Of a stretch of DNA of 64,000 bases, positions 21,600-35,359 are shown piece by piece (within the stretch, counting starts at the first letter, position 1; every line of letters begins with the position of its first letter). The stretch covers positions 23,241-87,240 of the forward strand of contig MU839247.1 of assembly GCA_030685235.1 (NCBI GenBank), given 5' to 3'. The DNA comes from Copromyces sp. CBS 386.78 (lineage: Eukaryota > Ascomycota > Sordariomycetes > Sordariales > Sordariaceae). The position numbers and the translations under genes are program-made. The notes beneath the pieces are model-generated. The model did not search any database, was not told where the DNA came from, and worked only from the letters and a program-made list of their open reading frames with translations.

Positions 21600-22161
21600 C
21601 GTGGGAACTATTAAAATAAATAAGGACATTATTTATATAAGCGGAAACGAAATTATTAAAATATTCCCTTAAAATAGAGTTAATATACTTTTAGAACGTA
21701 TTTAGCGCGTTATAGAGGCTAAAAGGGGTAATTATTTATTTAAATAAACCGAACCGTATAATAAAAACCGTTTTCTACTCTTTACCTATCGCTATTTAAA
21801 TTTTATAGAATATTTATATAATATCGATTTTCGTTAATTATTTAATCCTTTTCAAATTATAAAGAATTTTTTTAATAAAAGGAAGGGGATAATAATTTAA
21901 TTTAGTAATAGCGTTAAATTTATAATAATTGTAATAGAAATAGAGCCTATTTCCCGGTTTCTATATAAATAATACTAGAACCGCGGCTTCAGAACGGCTA
22001 AAGTAAATAAACTCCTTATTAAATAATTTTCGTAAAGTTTTCTTTAAAATTAATAATTCTTTTCGAAATATATTATATAGCGAGCCTATTAATATTAGGA
22101 AATTATTTCCATTAATATCCTTCTTAATCTCAATATAATAGTCGATACTCGGCTTATACAA
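21600..22161 (-). pseudogene. Gypsy-D reverse transcriptase relic
   Basis: Minus-strand translation gives, in order, LRKLFNKEFIYFSRSEAAVL (the entry motif before the catalytic palm), ITKLNYYPLPFIKEIL, TKIDII (first catalytic Asp region), TPFSLYNALNTF, YINSILREY and AYINNVLIYF, in which both Asp of the usual Tyr/Val-Asp-Asp motif have become Asn (GAC to AAC). This order is diagnostic of Ty3/Gypsy reverse transcriptase. Multiple stops replace Gln/Trp; the enzyme is dead. Confidence 0.85.
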
Positions 22162-24447
22162 ATTTAATTTATCGGCCTCTTACTTTATAAATAAAGGAAT
22201 TAAATCGTAGAACTCGGTAAGTATTATCTTCTTAAATTCGACTTCGGTCTTTAGCTTCTTTAACGCGAGGGCCTTCTCTATATTATATATTAAAATTACT
22301 ATAATTAAAATTACATAATCTCTCTTAATATTGTAGACGTAGTTAAAAAAACGTAAGGCCCTTACTATTATAGCTATTTTTATTTCCGCTTCCTAAGTAT
22401 ACGGGGTACGTTAATTAGCGTAAAAGAACTATTTATTAATATTCCCGTATTAAAATCTTCTTTAATATAGTATAGAAAATAATTTATTTTAAGAAAGCTA
22501 AAATTTTCCGAAAATAATTAAGTATTCTAATTAGGGTACTATATAAACGTTAACCTATTAACGGTATCTATTAATTTCTATCGTAAATATAATTATTTTA
22601 CTAATTTCAGCCCCTTCTATAGTTCTAAAAGCGCCTTTAATTTAGCGGGTACTAATAGAGATCTAAAGAAGGCGTAAATTATTTATAAGATTTTTATTTA
22701 TTATAGTATAATATTAATATCCTTTATTTATTAATATATATAGGAGGTTTCAATTTTAAATAATAATTAGTATTTCTATTACTTTTACTTCTAATATTAA
22801 TACGCTAATTATTATTCGAAATTTAGTTACTTTAGAGGGTAATATAAATAAAAGAATATAAATAGCTATTATAGTATTAGATTCCGGGTCCCGACGATAA
22901 ATTAGAATTAGATTTTTCCCTATTTAATAGGCGCGGAGGCCGGGGAATCGGATTCGTTATCTTTAAATAAGGGGGCGTAAATATTAGTATTAGTAATTAC
23001 TAAAGTAACGGAAATAATTTAAATATATACCTAATTTAAGTTAATAGCCGGGGTATACGGATATTAAACTTATAAATAGCTATTCCTTCCGTACCTTATA
23101 TAGTGGCCTTATTCTTTCCTCTTATAATAATCTTCGTCGGAGACCTACTTAGTATATTATTTTCCGGAGCTATTAATTAGATAGCGTAGAGCCTAAACTA
23201 CTTTAATAGCGGTTATTACTATATTATTATCGGTATTTTTAAACGCTATATTAAACCTTAAAAATCCGGCGGTAGCCGAATAGGCGGCAGCCGCGTAAAG
23301 AGAGGGGGTAGACGTTTAATTATATATGTAGCGACCTTTACCTTATTTCTAAGCTTATTAGAGGGCCTAGCCGGGTCTAATTTACTCGAAATTCTATACG
23401 ATAATATAAAGGCGCCGTACGTATTTATTATAATCTATTAGTATAGCTACGGGTACTAATTATTACTTTAACTCCTTAGAGAGCGAATTAATTAGTTAAA
23501 CGAAGTGAGAATTATTAATCTAAATATTACCGCTAGCCGTAGTAAATATTTATTCGAATTTAGGTAAGAATTCGCCTAAAAGTTCTCTAAATATTTAAAT
23601 TATTTTCCGTAGTTTAGTCTACGCCTTTTATATTTCCTATTTACTACCGAAAATTTAAATAAAATATTCGAAGAAGTATTAGGGGTTAAAAGATTTATTA
23701 AGGCTTCTTATAATCTAGAACATTTAAATACGCAGTTTCAATTTAGCGGGGAGCGTATATAGGATTTAGTACTACGTAACCCTATTATTACTAATAAAAC
23801 TATCCGGGCTATCTAAATTATATTTAAAAATTAGCTAATTTATAAAGAAATAAAACGAATTAGATTTTCTATCCTAAGTAAATTAGTCAAGAGTTTTCCG
23901 CTTCGACTTCTTAATAGAGGTCGCCACTGCTAGTATAATAGTAGGCACTATAATTTAACTGCCGAATTAAATATAATAAATTCGGTTAGAATTATATTCG
24001 GCGAATTTAGTATAGAAAGCCGCGATTTAATTAATATTTTAGAATAGCCTAATTATAAAGTTGGGAAAGGGGTTTAGAAAGGGGGGAACGGATATATTAA
24101 CGTACTTAGGGAGAACGGTAGGAAGATAAGTATTAAACGTATTAAATAGAAAGTTAAAAGAGGGGAGTCCGCTATTCTACTAAGGGTTCTATTAAAAGTT
24201 CTATAAGTACTATTAATTTTATTAGGGATTCTATTAAGGATTCTGTTAGGGGATTTACTAGTTCTATTAGTTCTACTAAGGGATCTACTAGTTCTATTAG
24301 TTTTATTAGTTCTACTAGTTCTACTAATTCTACTGGTTCTACTGGTTTTATTGGTTCGGATCGTTAAAATCTATTTACTAGTAGTTTCCGTCTACTATAG
24401 TAAAGACTGCGTACATATAAAAGGACGACGTGTGAAGTCGAACCTAA

Positions 24448-24643
24448 TATTATAGTTCTTATACGGTTAGTATAGGTATAAGGTAAAATATATATTGAAA
24501 AGGTTCGATAAGGAGAAGAAGAATCTAAATATATAGAGGGAACAGTGGACAGCGCTCTTATATCCAAGGGGTCTGTATTGGGAGATAGGGTGCACGTCTG
24601 GAAGGCTTCCAGACTAGGACCTCTGGGCGGCAGCCCTATAACA
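24448..24643 (-). repeat. Gypsy-D 5' LTR (196 bp)
   Basis: Pairs with 17453-17648. Directly beyond it, on the minus strand, is TTAGGTTCGACTTCACAC, a candidate primer-binding site; Gypsy-E has TTAGGTTC at the same place (60568). Confidence 0.9.
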
Positions 24644-24648
24644 TATAT

Positions 24649-25452
24649 AAGTAAAAAAATAATAAAAAGAAACAATTACGAAAAATCTTCCGATAATAGA
24701 ATAAGAGTCTTCCTTTAGTACTTTCTTCCCTTAGTACGGATCTATACTTAATTACTTAGTATTTTAGTCTTCCTTTCGAAAGTAGATAGATATTAATCGA
24801 CTATTTTTATAATAATAAACTTAAATTATAATAATAATAAGAAGGAAAAAGAAAATATAAAAGGGAAAAGGGTAATATAATATATAATAAGAATATTAGT
24901 ATTTTAGTTATTTAGTCTAGATTTATTCCTGCCTAGGAATATAATTCCTTTTAGTAAAAAATAAGTTAGGAATTTTATTTTATAGAATTAGCGGGAATTT
25001 CCCTTGGTTAATTAATATATAAGTAAAATAAAAATAAAGGAAAAATAAAAAGAGTAATAGAAATAAATAATAAAATAAATAAAAAATAAAAGAAAAATCC
25101 GTTTGTAGACGAGGTACGGATTAGTATAATTAATAGTTAATCTTCTATCAAAGCCTATTCTCCCGGTAGCTTCCCCTTAGGTATTATAACTTTAATTTTT
25201 AATTTCTTAAAATTACGCTTTATCCTATCCTTAAAGGTAGTATTCCGTATCCTCTTCTTCTCCTTTTCCTTCTTTTCGACTTTTTAAGGTATAGATTCTT
25301 CCTATAGTACTCGCTTTAGTATTTCTTCTACAATTAACTTATTATCCTCTAAGTTAGGCTCCTTTACATTTTTTACGGGGCTAATCCTTTCCTTTCCAAG
25401 TTCTAAGCTCGGTTCTATAATATTTAGTATTATTCTATCCCTAGGTATGAAC
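24649..25452. repeat. Gypsy-C interior between Gypsy-D and Gypsy-A
   Basis: The right part (about 25150-25452) encodes on the minus strand the continuation of the Gypsy-C integrase tail (PRDRIILNIIEPSLELGKER), in frame with 39905-40435. The left part (24649-24800) continues a plus-strand gag-like frame from 17452. The middle is AT-rich A/T runs without assignable content. Confidence 0.6.
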
Positions 25453-25683
25453 TGTCACAGGGTTAGCCTGTATTGCATGTGCTGGTGACAGTAGCTCTCT
25501 AAGACTACTATCACCATTGGTTGATTGGCTGTAGCCTCCCGCTATAGACCCACTAGGGGTTTATAGCTTGAATCCTATAAAGGCCTATCTACCGATCGTA
25601 CTTCTACACTCTTCCCTTTCTTCCCTCGTACAATTACGCATATCAATCATCTATACCCAACCTCTCGCCCTCTTCCCGTAATA
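25453..25683 (+). repeat. Gypsy-A 5' LTR (231 bp)
   Basis: Starts TGTCACAGGGTTAGCC and ends CTTCCCGTAATA. Largely unmutated: it keeps TGCATGTGCTGGTGACAG and GGTTGATTGGCTG, in contrast with the adjoining internal sequence. A TATA-like CCTATAAAGG (about 25579-25588) is present. Confidence 0.9.
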
Positions 25684-28000
25684 GTTAATTACACCTTTTA
25701 ATTATTACGTTCACAGCGCAAACCCATCTTTCATCGCAATTATTTTCGTTCGCGCGCGTATAAGGATCGCTTTGTTATAAATCGTTAAGCCCAATACCCT
25801 TCCAAATATCGACAATTGTAATTATAATAATCGCCTAATTAAAATTCCAAACCTCCTTTTACTAGTATGTAAGGGAAGGTACTCTTTATCTAGTAGATAA
25901 AGGATCGCCTCGTCTTAATTACTTTAAACGGTCCTAATAGCGGACCTTCTTATTAAATAATCCTAATAGCGGACCTTTACCTCTCTTTTATCTTATACTT
26001 TATAACGATAGTAATCCCGCCTTTTTCTCCTTAGACGGCAATTTTAATAGCAATAATCTCCCTAACTTCGTAATTCCTAGGGCTAGCGTTTTCGATTTAA
26101 ACTCGCTATACTCCGCCTTTAACGAAACCTTCGAAATTAAATTCAATACTATAATTTACTGTACCGCGCTTTTTAAAATACTTAAAGACGTAGCCTTCAC
26201 TAATTTTTTTAAAAGTTTCGATTAAGAAAACGGCTTACTTATTCCTCGTAAACACTTTAAAAACGCGGCCGTTATTACCTATTACTTTACTTTCCAATCT
26301 ATTATCGCACCCTTCAATCGCTTCTATCGCACTAACTTCGTACTTTATAATAATGTTACTAACAATTTTAAACGCTCTAAGGAAGAGTTTAAAACCGCCC
26401 GCCAAATAGCCGACGACGCCTAATTTAATTTCGATTAAAAAAACTTCGACTACGTTAACCTCAAATCTATTTATAACGCCTTATTCGCAAAATATAATAC
26501 TCTTAAAATATAAGTTTCTTCTTTTTCTATTAATAATATAATTATAAAAGTAATTATATCCTCCTCTCTTTACTAAACAGTAGAAAACCCGCCTATCTTT
26601 ACTAACAAAAAGATTAGTAGCCCCGCTTATAAATATAAAATCTTTAAAGCTTAGCGCTTTTGTATTTAATTCTAATAAAAGTATAATACTGCCTTTTATT
26701 CTTCTAAAAATATTAAAATTATTTATATAACTATGTTTTTAAGATTCGAAATCTTATTTAGCATTTAAAATAATTTAAACGTAATTTAATCGGACCCTAA
26801 CGAAATAAATTAGCGTTAGAAAATAAATATTAAATTTATAAAATATTTAATTTTTCGTTTCTAGAATATAAATTTTAAAATAAACGCCGGCCGCCGTTTA
26901 TAAAAATTATATATAAAAATATATTTTTTACAAACTTCGAATTTAAATTAATTAATTTAATAAACCTCTATAATTTTAATAATTTAATAAAAATCTATTA
27001 TTTCCGGAATAAAATTAATAAATATTTCCGTAACGCTTTTATTTACCGTAACCTTCCCCCTAATAATAATTTTAAATATTAGTTCGAAATATATTATAAT
27101 ATCGCCGGCAACTTTAAAAATGCAAATTATCGCTAGAAAATAGTAAATTACTTCCTTAATCCTAATAGCGGTAATAATGGTAATAATAACGGAAATTATT
27201 CTAATATTAAATTTATTGCTAATAATATTCCTATTAACTAAAATAATAATAAAATAAATTTAAACGCTATTAATTTTACAATTTTTATTTATAAAAATAT
27301 TTTCGATTAATGTTCCTATAATAGCCTCTACCGTCGCTATAGCAAGCCCGGTTATATTGTCCGTAATTATATTACTTTGGTTAATTATAATTCCTAAGGC
27401 CTTTAATACTCCGCCGGCAAAAAATTAAAAAATAAAAGCCGTAGTAAAGGTCGTAACTAAAAGTAAATTTACGCTACTAATATTATTCTAACTATTCCGG
27501 CCGCTCCAATTACTAAACCCGTTATTAATAGAAAATATTATAACGACTAGGAAAACGCCTAACTTCTATATATAATCGCGTATAGAAGCCTAGCCGGGTT
27601 ATATTTAAAAAACGAATTTTAAATTCTATAAAATTAAAAGATTTAGAAGAAGTTAAAGTTTAATCGTTAAATAATTCTACTTCCCTAAATTTAATATTTT
27701 TATCCTCTTATATTATAACCTATTTATATAAAAATTATTATATTACCTTTATTAATAATAATTATTCTACTTTCGTATTTATTAATCGCTCCTTTATTAT
27801 TAAAAATAACCTTCCCTGTTTCTAATTATTAAAAGTAAAGAAGTTCGTTCTTACTAACGGAATAATTAAAGGAATTATTTTTAAAAGAATAATAATTAAA
27901 TTCTAAATCGGCCTTTATAAAAAAATAATTACCTTCCTAATTTATAATATTTTTAAAAAATACCTAATTATTTTAAGCTTCCTATAAATATAATATTATC
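25684..28000 (+). pseudogene. Gypsy-A gag region (RIP'd)
   Basis: Position after the 5' LTR and a degraded CCHC-like stretch near 27300-27370 (Cys-Ser-Tyr...Lys-Pro-Gly-Tyr pattern) fit gag with nucleocapsid. Many stops. Boundaries are approximate. Confidence 0.5.
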
Positions 28001-29129
28001 GGCTAGAAATCGACTACGAATAATATAATATATATTTTAATTATACTGCTTACCGAAGCCGCTACTTATTAACGGATTTCCCTAAATATTAAACGGCGGC
28101 GCTTAAAACCCTTACCAACTAGGTTTCGGTAACTTCCGTCCGTTAAACCCCTTTACCGCCGATTAAGAAAGAAGAGACCGAATCTCCCTTTCTAACTATT
28201 GAAAAAGAGGAATCTTACCTTCCAACTATTAAGAAAGAGAAGATCAAAAAAATCGTAATAAAACCCGTTCTAAAACCTTTATCTACTCCTAAGCCCGTTC
28301 TAAAACCCAAAATCAATCCTAACACCGGCTACCGCGTAATCCTTGCTCCTATTAAAGTACTAATAGTTAGAAGGGCTAAATTTAAAATCGCTGTTATTAA
28401 TACTACTACTCTCCTTATTAAGACTAAGAGCCCCGTACTTTACGAACTTCACGTACGTATAAGTAGCCGCTGTATTTTAATTAATGCGAATCGCCCCTAG
28501 TACCGCCGTTTTCCTAAGCCTAATTATAAGTTTAACCCTAATAATATTAAAGCGTTTAACGTAGTTATATTTAATTTTATTTACGAAAAAGAGTAATTAT
28601 AATTGTACGTTACGAATTACGCCGAAATCGAAAGATTAGCGGCTATAACGGATTTTTAAAATTTAGAATTAATTAAAGAAATAATTAATAATATTATAAA
28701 AAGTAATAGAAGGAAATATAAGGAAAGTCTACCCCTTGCGCTTTATAATTTTATTAACGAAATAATTAACGTTTATACTTTAAAAAATATTCGAAAAGCT
28801 ATAATCCTTATTAAAATAATTAATTTTATTTGAAATCTCGAAACTAATACGCCTATATACGAAGAAATCCTCCGATAAATATATTTAGTAAAAATTAATG
28901 AAGAGAATATAAAGAAGTTTCTTAATAAGGTAAACCGGCTATTAAAAATTAAGGAGGAGATTATTAAAATTTTAAACTATTCCAAGGGACGGAAGTATAT
29001 TAATGAGGTTACTGCTTTCTTACCTTTGTTAACGGAAGAAATCCTTCCCTATCGTTTATATAATTATAAAATCGAATTATAATTAAGGGAGTAACTTCCT
29101 AACGTACAATTATAATACGTATTACCTAT

Positions 29130-29720
29130 AAAAATTATTATTATTAAAAAATAAATCGATAATAATTTGAGGAAGAAGTTTATCCGGCCGTTATAATCTA
29201 CGGCCGCTTCCCCCTTTTTACTAATCAAAAAACCCGGAAGTAGAGTCCGTATTTACGTAAATTACTATAGTATTAATAATATTATAATAAAAATATATTA
29301 TCCGCTACCGCTAATTAAAAAGACCTTTAATATAATTTATAAGGTTAAAATCTTTACGAAAGTTAATATTATCGCTATATTTAATAAAATCCGTATTAAA
29401 GAAGGATATAAATAGTTTATTACCTTTATTACCCGTTTTAACTTTTATAAATCTATTATATATTTATTTAATTTATAGGGCGCGCCGGGAACCTTCTAAA
29501 ATTATATTAACAACGTTTTATATAATATTCTTAATATTTATACTATTACTTATTTCGATAATATTTTAATTTATTCCAATAATGAAAAAGAGTATAAAAA
29601 GTATGTTAAAGAGGTTTTATAGAAGATAATTAAAATAAAATTCCAAATTGATATTAATAAATACGAATTCTATACGTAGCGAATTAAATATTTAAATTTT
29701 ATTATTACCCTAAATAGTCT
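29130..29720 (+). pseudogene. Gypsy-A reverse transcriptase relic
   Basis: Plus-strand translation shows KPGSRVRIYVNYY (substrate-binding entry), YPLPLIKKTFN, FTKVNIIAIFNKI (first catalytic Asp changed to Asn), QGAPGTF-type and YINNVLYNIL, then TYFDNILIYSNNEKE (Phe-Asp-Asn for the Asp-Asp pair). Typical Ty3/Gypsy order; inactivated by RIP. Confidence 0.85.
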
Positions 29721-29779
29721 CGAAATAAATTTAAAGAAAATTTTTATAATTATAATATAAGAAGTTCTAAACTTTAGAA

Positions 29780-29997
29780 GGTCGTTTTAGCGCTTCTTAA
29801 GATTCGCTAACTTCTATCGACGTTTTATTAAACATTTTTCTATTATTACCGACCTGTTATACGAATTAATTAAAAAAATAGTAGGATAGGAATAGGAAGA
29901 ATAGTACTAAAGGTCTTTCGAAGTATTAAAAAAGGTTTTTAATAGCAGACCCGTTCTTCGTATCTACAATTAATTTAAATAAATTATCGTAGAAACC
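29780..29997 (+). pseudogene. Gypsy-A RNase H, 5' part, cut by Gypsy-B
   Basis: Contains the post-RT connection motif RFANFYRRFIKHFSIIT and ends IIVET directly at the AAACC duplication. The next residues (Asp-Ala-Ser-Asn) appear at 37327 after Gypsy-B, proving a single ORF split by insertion. Confidence 0.85.
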
Positions 29998-30229
29998 TAT
30001 CACAAGATTACTTGTGATAGCACATAGCACTAGGCACTACATAGTCGAGTCCATGGGCTATTGGCCAATAGGACCGTATATACGCATATACTAGTAGGCC
30101 TCGGTCTAAATCTAGGTACGGCACAGCTTGCCCTATATCTAAACCGCACTCCTCCCTCCTCTCCTTCTTTCCTTCCTCGTACAATTACGTATATCTAACT
30201 ATACCCCTAACAATATTATCCCTATAATA
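29998..30229 (+). repeat. Gypsy-B 5' LTR (232 bp)
   Basis: Begins with a hairpin-forming palindrome TATCACAAG-ATTA-CTTGTGATA and retains several TG/CA steps (CCATGGGCTATTGGCCAATA) that are mutated in the 3' copy. Ends CCTATAATA. Confidence 0.9.
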
Positions 30230-30499
30230 ATTAATTATACTTACTATTACGCTACGCGCGTATACTTCAAAATAAATTTATCGCCGCCGTCGTAAATATT
30301 TCCGACGAACCTACAATTTCGTCGCACCGCGATTAATATCCGTCGTACCGCAATACACCTCTCTCTTATCGCATTACAATATACCTCTTTCGTCGTATTG
30401 CAATAAACCTCTTTTTCGTCGCTATAAGGTAATTAATAAATACCGTTTATACTACAAAGTAGTAAATACTCACGCTATAAAATAATAAGTACTAATTAC

Positions 30500-32050
30500 A
30501 ATTATTTAAATAGCGGCCCCTATTATTAATTTCGACGTTACTATCTCTATAATTAACGTTATCGTCGGCTCTAAATACGAACAATTCTTCAAAAACGTTA
30601 TAGAAACCTTTAATAATACCACTCTCCAATACCTAAGAAACCCAATCGCGGAAGAAGTCTTCAATACCGCTTCTAAACTTACTTAATATACTATTTTTCC
30701 CTACGTTATTACTACTTTCGCTTAATTAATTTATTCAAACCTAATTTAAACCAATATATTCGCTAGTATTACCTAAAATTCCTTCGAAGCTACCTATTAA
30801 TAAATTGCTAACTAAGAAAATATTATTACTAACCTTCAATAAAAAATCGCCAACCTTTAATAAGAGGCCCAACAACTCTATAATAATTTCGTTATAGCTA
30901 ACAAAACTAATACTAAATTTAAAAAGACCGCTAAAACCTAAATTAAAGCCCTTAAAAAAGCCGTTCGCAATAACATCGCTATACCTACTTCCGTCCCCGC
31001 CTTTAATTTTAATAACGAGGAAATAGCTACCCTTAAGTCCCGCACTAGTAAAAACCCCACCGCTTATACCAGCGAAGATACTTCTACCGTTAAAAGAGCT
31101 AAAGTTTTTTAAAATTAGAAAAATAAAATTTAATTCTATTAATTTTAGAACGCTTAATAGTTCGATTAAAATAAATATTATAAATTCGCTTAAATCCTTT
31201 TATACTTCGGCAGTAACGGGTTTAAAATTTTAGCCCCCTATGTAATACTTATTATTAAAGAGGTAGACCTAACGAAGTAGAAATAAATAAATATAGAAGC
31301 CTTCTTTAAATACTTTAATACAAAATATAATTATATAAACTTCACCTTCGAAATACGTTAGGACTTCGAATCCCTTAAGATATTTAAGGGTACTAAATAA
31401 TTAAATTTTAAAAATAAGTTTATTACTGTCGTTAATAAATATAATTTCGACGACGCTATAAAAATATATTATTTAAAAATAAAGGTTATAAACGAAATCC
31501 GTAATACTATCGCTTATTAGTAAAATACTCCGATTTATAACGATTTCGACGGATAATTTACTTTCTATTGTAAGCTCGCTACCAATTTAGAAGAGTATAA
31601 TTAGCGTAATAAAACCAATATTTACTTTAAGACCAGCACTAATACCGGTAATACTATTACCCCCGAATATATTATTAGTTAAAGTAGTACTACTATAGAT
31701 TTTAACGCTATAAACGCCGTTAATGTTTAATTGTCCTATATAATCGATAAAGCAATTATCGACTATTATATAAAGAACGGACTTTATAAGCGCTACGCCT
31801 AAACTAGCTACTACGTTTACGAATATTATAATAATATTAATACCGGTATCCCTAAAGAGTAAAAGGAGCGCAATTATTGCAACCGTTGTAATAGAGGAGG
31901 TAATAACGGTAATTATAGCAGACCTATTATAGGTTAGACCGGCTATAATAATAATAGTAATAACGGCGTTCGTATTAATATTATTACTACTAGTAAGCCC
32001 GCCGCTCCTATTATACCCCCCGCTCTAGTTCCTACCTAATTTACGGAGTA
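30500..32050 (+). pseudogene. Gypsy-B gag relic
   Basis: Long Lys/Asn/Ala-rich frame (about 30500-31100) and, at 31870-31905, a zinc-knuckle remnant RNYCNRCNRGG. Stops are frequent. Limits approximate. Confidence 0.6.
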
Positions 32051-32179
32051 TAGCGTGGAAAATACGCCGCTTCTCTATTAAATTATTTAGAAAGGCCTTC
32101 GTTTATAGTAATAATAAAGGAGGAAGTAAATAATTTAGTAGACTTAGAAATAGTTTAATTTAAGAATTTAAATTTAAAT

Positions 32180-32560
32180 AGCTATAATAATAATTCTATC
32201 CTCCTCTTTACTTAAATTATTTATAGACTACGTAATTAATGAAATAAGTATATTATTCTAATTGATAGCGGGTATTCCGCTCTCGCTTTTATCGATCGTA
32301 GTTTTATTACCTATTATACTATTCTGCTATTAAAACTCCCTAAACCAAAGGCTTTATATTTAGTAGACGGTATATTTAAGGATTTTATTACCTATTATTA
32401 CGAAGTCTAATTATAGATCGGTTATTATATAAAAACGATTACTATACTAGTTTACGACTTAGTTAACGACCATCCCGTTATTTTGGGTATATTGTAGTTT
32501 AAACTTTATAACCCTACGATATTATAGTTAAATAGTGCCGTTACCTTTACTAATCGCTAT
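32180..32560 (+). pseudogene. Gypsy-B aspartic protease relic
   Basis: The catalytic Ile-Asp-Ser-Gly is intact at 32261-32272, followed by YSALAFIDRSFI as in retroviral-type pepsin-like proteases. Located between zinc knuckle and reverse transcriptase as expected. Confidence 0.75.
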
Positions 32561-33539
32561 ATAAACTGCTACTTTCCCGCTAACCTTCTACTTTTTTTAT
32601 AGTACGTACCTAAGGTTTAGAAGTATATTTATACGCGTTATTATAAGACCGTATAAAGTATAACCGAAGTAGTCGGCTGTAATACCCTAGTCGCAGACCC
32701 CGCTCCCGCTACTATTAAAAACGATACTACCCTAGATCCCGCCCTAATTGTGGATATTGTTACCGAGGCTCCTAAGTAGACTAAGCCTACTATTTGCCAT
32801 ACTGTAGCTAGCCAACGAAGATCCGACCCCTACTATTGCGTTGTAGTGCGCAAGACGTATTTTTCGAACGAGCTAATTAACCCCGTAAATATTAGGGATA
32901 TAATGGCCGCCAGTTTTAATTAGCTGTACGAGAAGTATTATTTATACGTATTCTATACTTCGTACGCAGAATTCTATGAGATTTTAGAAGAGGCTAGGGC
33001 GGAGGAAGCCTAGGCTAAAGAGGTAAAGGGGGGCGCCCTAGAGTTTGAGGAATATAGAAACGATAAAAGCGTTGTTAATGGAGGGGTAGGGATAGGAATT
33101 AAGTATAATTATAATATACCCGCCGGATTGGCGAACTTTACCCTAAAAATGGAATAAGAGATTTAAAACGGTAATAGCGCTAAGTATAAGAAATTACTAG
33201 GTAAGCGTTACTATTTGTAAATTAATGCTTACGTTAGTAAAGGATTTAAGGTAATTATCTAGGTAGTAAAAATCGCTAAATATATCTACTTTAACGGCAA
33301 TACGGACAAGGATTTCGAATGTTGTAAGGCTATTAAATTCGCTGCTAGTATTATAGAAGAAGACGTAGCTAAATTCTATAAGAAGGCTGATAAACCGCTT
33401 AAAACCGACGCTTAAATTAAAAAAAAGTTTTTTAAGTAATATTAAAATTATTTTAACATTTTTAAACTTTGTAACGTAATAGTTTTACCCCCCTACCGCT
33501 CTTATAATTTTAAGATCGAATTCCGCCCGGGAGAATAAG

Positions 33540-34250
33540 CGCCCTATACGAAATTAAAGGCGTTTAACCCTAATAAATTAAGTATAATTAAAAAGTAGAT
33601 CGACGAGAATTTCTATAATAGGTTTATCCGTCCTTCGCAATTAAAGGCCGTTTTTTAAATCTTGCTAATATAGAAATTAGGCGGAGGTATTAAAATTTAC
33701 GTAAATTATAGGGGGATTAATAATATTACTTTTAAGAGCCGCTACCCGCTTCCCTTAATTAAAGAAATTTTTAACGTTATTTATAAGGTAAAGATTTTTA
33801 TTAAGCTAGATATTATCGCTGTTTTTAACCGTATTCGCGTTATAGAAGGATACGAATAATTAATGGCGTTTATTATTCGCTTTAATTTATTTAAATTATT
33901 TATTTATCCTTTCGGTTTATAAGGAGCGTTTAATATATTTTAGAATTACATTAATAATATTTTATATAATATTTTAAATATATATATAATTATTTACTTA
34001 GATAATATTTTTATTTTTTTAAATAACGAAGAAGAGTATTAGAAATACGTAGACGATATTTTCACCCGCTTAGAAAAGGCTGGCCTATAAGTTAATATTA
34101 ATAAGTGCGAATTTTATATTAAGAAAACCAAATATTTTAGATTAATTATTATACCCGGCGGTATTAAAATAGATTTAATAAAGGTTAAAGCTATTATAAA
34201 TTAATAATTTTTAACGTTAAAGAAGCTTATATAAAGTTTTTTAAAATTTT
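33540..34250 (+). pseudogene. Gypsy-B reverse transcriptase relic
   Basis: Ordered motifs: IYVNYRGINNITFKSRYPLP, IKLDIIAVFNRIRV (first catalytic Asp kept), YPFGL, YINNILYNIL, IIYLDNIFIF (Leu-Asp-Asn for Leu-Asp-Asp), KCEFYIKKTKYF. Diagnostic of Ty3/Gypsy; stops at Trp/Gln sites and one Asp lost by RIP. Confidence 0.9.
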
Positions 34251-34289
34251 TTAACTTTTATTGTCGTTTTATTAAAAGTTTTTTAATAA

Positions 34290-34690
34290 TAGCGGTACTA
34301 TTATACGACCTTATAAAAAAGGACGCGGAATAGTTGTAGATTATAATATAGTAGTCCGTTTTTGAGATTTTGAAGGCTATATTTACTAGCGGCCTAACCC
34401 TACGGATCTACAATTAGTTTAAGAAAATAGTCGTCGAGACCGACGTTTCGAATTAGGCTTCTAGAGGTACCCTTTTCTAATACGGGGATAATAGCGAATT
34501 CTACTTAGTCGTATATTTCTTAGTATAATATTTAATAGCGGAATATAATTATAATATTTATAATAAAGAATTCCTTGCTATCGTTAAGGCTTTAGAAGAA
34601 TAGCGTTTAAAATTAGAAGGCGCCTAGCAACCTTTTAATATTATTATAGATTATAAAAATTTGAAAACTTTTATAATAAATAAGTAATTT
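34290..34690 (+). pseudogene. Gypsy-B RNase H relic
   Basis: Contains AEYNYNIYNKEFLAIVKALE, the family's conserved Glu-bearing helix, preceded by a VETD active-site start near 34430. Stops replace Gln/Trp. Confidence 0.85.
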
Positions 34691-35359
34691 ATACCCCGCT
34701 ATATATAGTAATTATAATTTCTATTATAATTTAATTTCTCAATCCTTTATATACTAGGGTTACGAAATCTTCGCTCTAATATATTAAGTAGGAAGTTAGA
34801 AAATATATTTTTAAATATAAACGATTATTGCTTTAAGGTAAGAAATTGTAAATTTATCGACCCCGCCCGCTTTAAAGAGGGTTACCTCTCCCTATTAGTT
34901 ATAATAATTAGTAACGACCTTAATTTCGATAAGGAAGTATTCTTTCTTTCCCTAAATATTTTAGAGGAACCGGATAAATTAACCGACGATATTATTAACG
35001 AAAGTTACAATTAATTAATTTTAATATAGGAAGCTATTAGCTATTTAAAAGACCTAAGTCGTACTAAATAGCGCCCCTATATTAAAAAGAAGTTTAAAAT
35101 TGCGTTCGCCGAATATTCTACGACGGGAAGTAAAATTTACTATAGAGGGAGGGTATTTATCGACTTTAATAATACCGCCACCTATTTATTACTAATTTAC
35201 TACGCTTACTCGTTACTAACGGCCGGTTATCTAAAAAGGGATAAAATATAAGTATAAATAAACGAATATTAGTACTAATTAAATATAGCGGAGGCCGTTA
35301 GGGCCTATTATAAAGGTTGCCTAGTATATTCTAAGACGAAAATATTACAACGAATTAAA

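Larger units (their letters stand above)
17453..24643 (-). mobile_element. Gypsy-D LTR retrotransposon, complete (7191 bp)
   Basis: Identical-length 196-bp LTRs begin TGTTATGGTTC and end CCCTATAACA (or RIP'd forms) and are flanked by a perfect 5-bp duplication TATAT (17448-17452; 24644-24648). A minus-strand polypurine tract (GGTAGGGGGTAA, 17649-17660) abuts the left LTR, so the element reads leftward. Reverse transcriptase relics lie at about 22160-21600. It is RIP-inactivated and inserted in the Gypsy-C interior. Confidence 0.9.
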
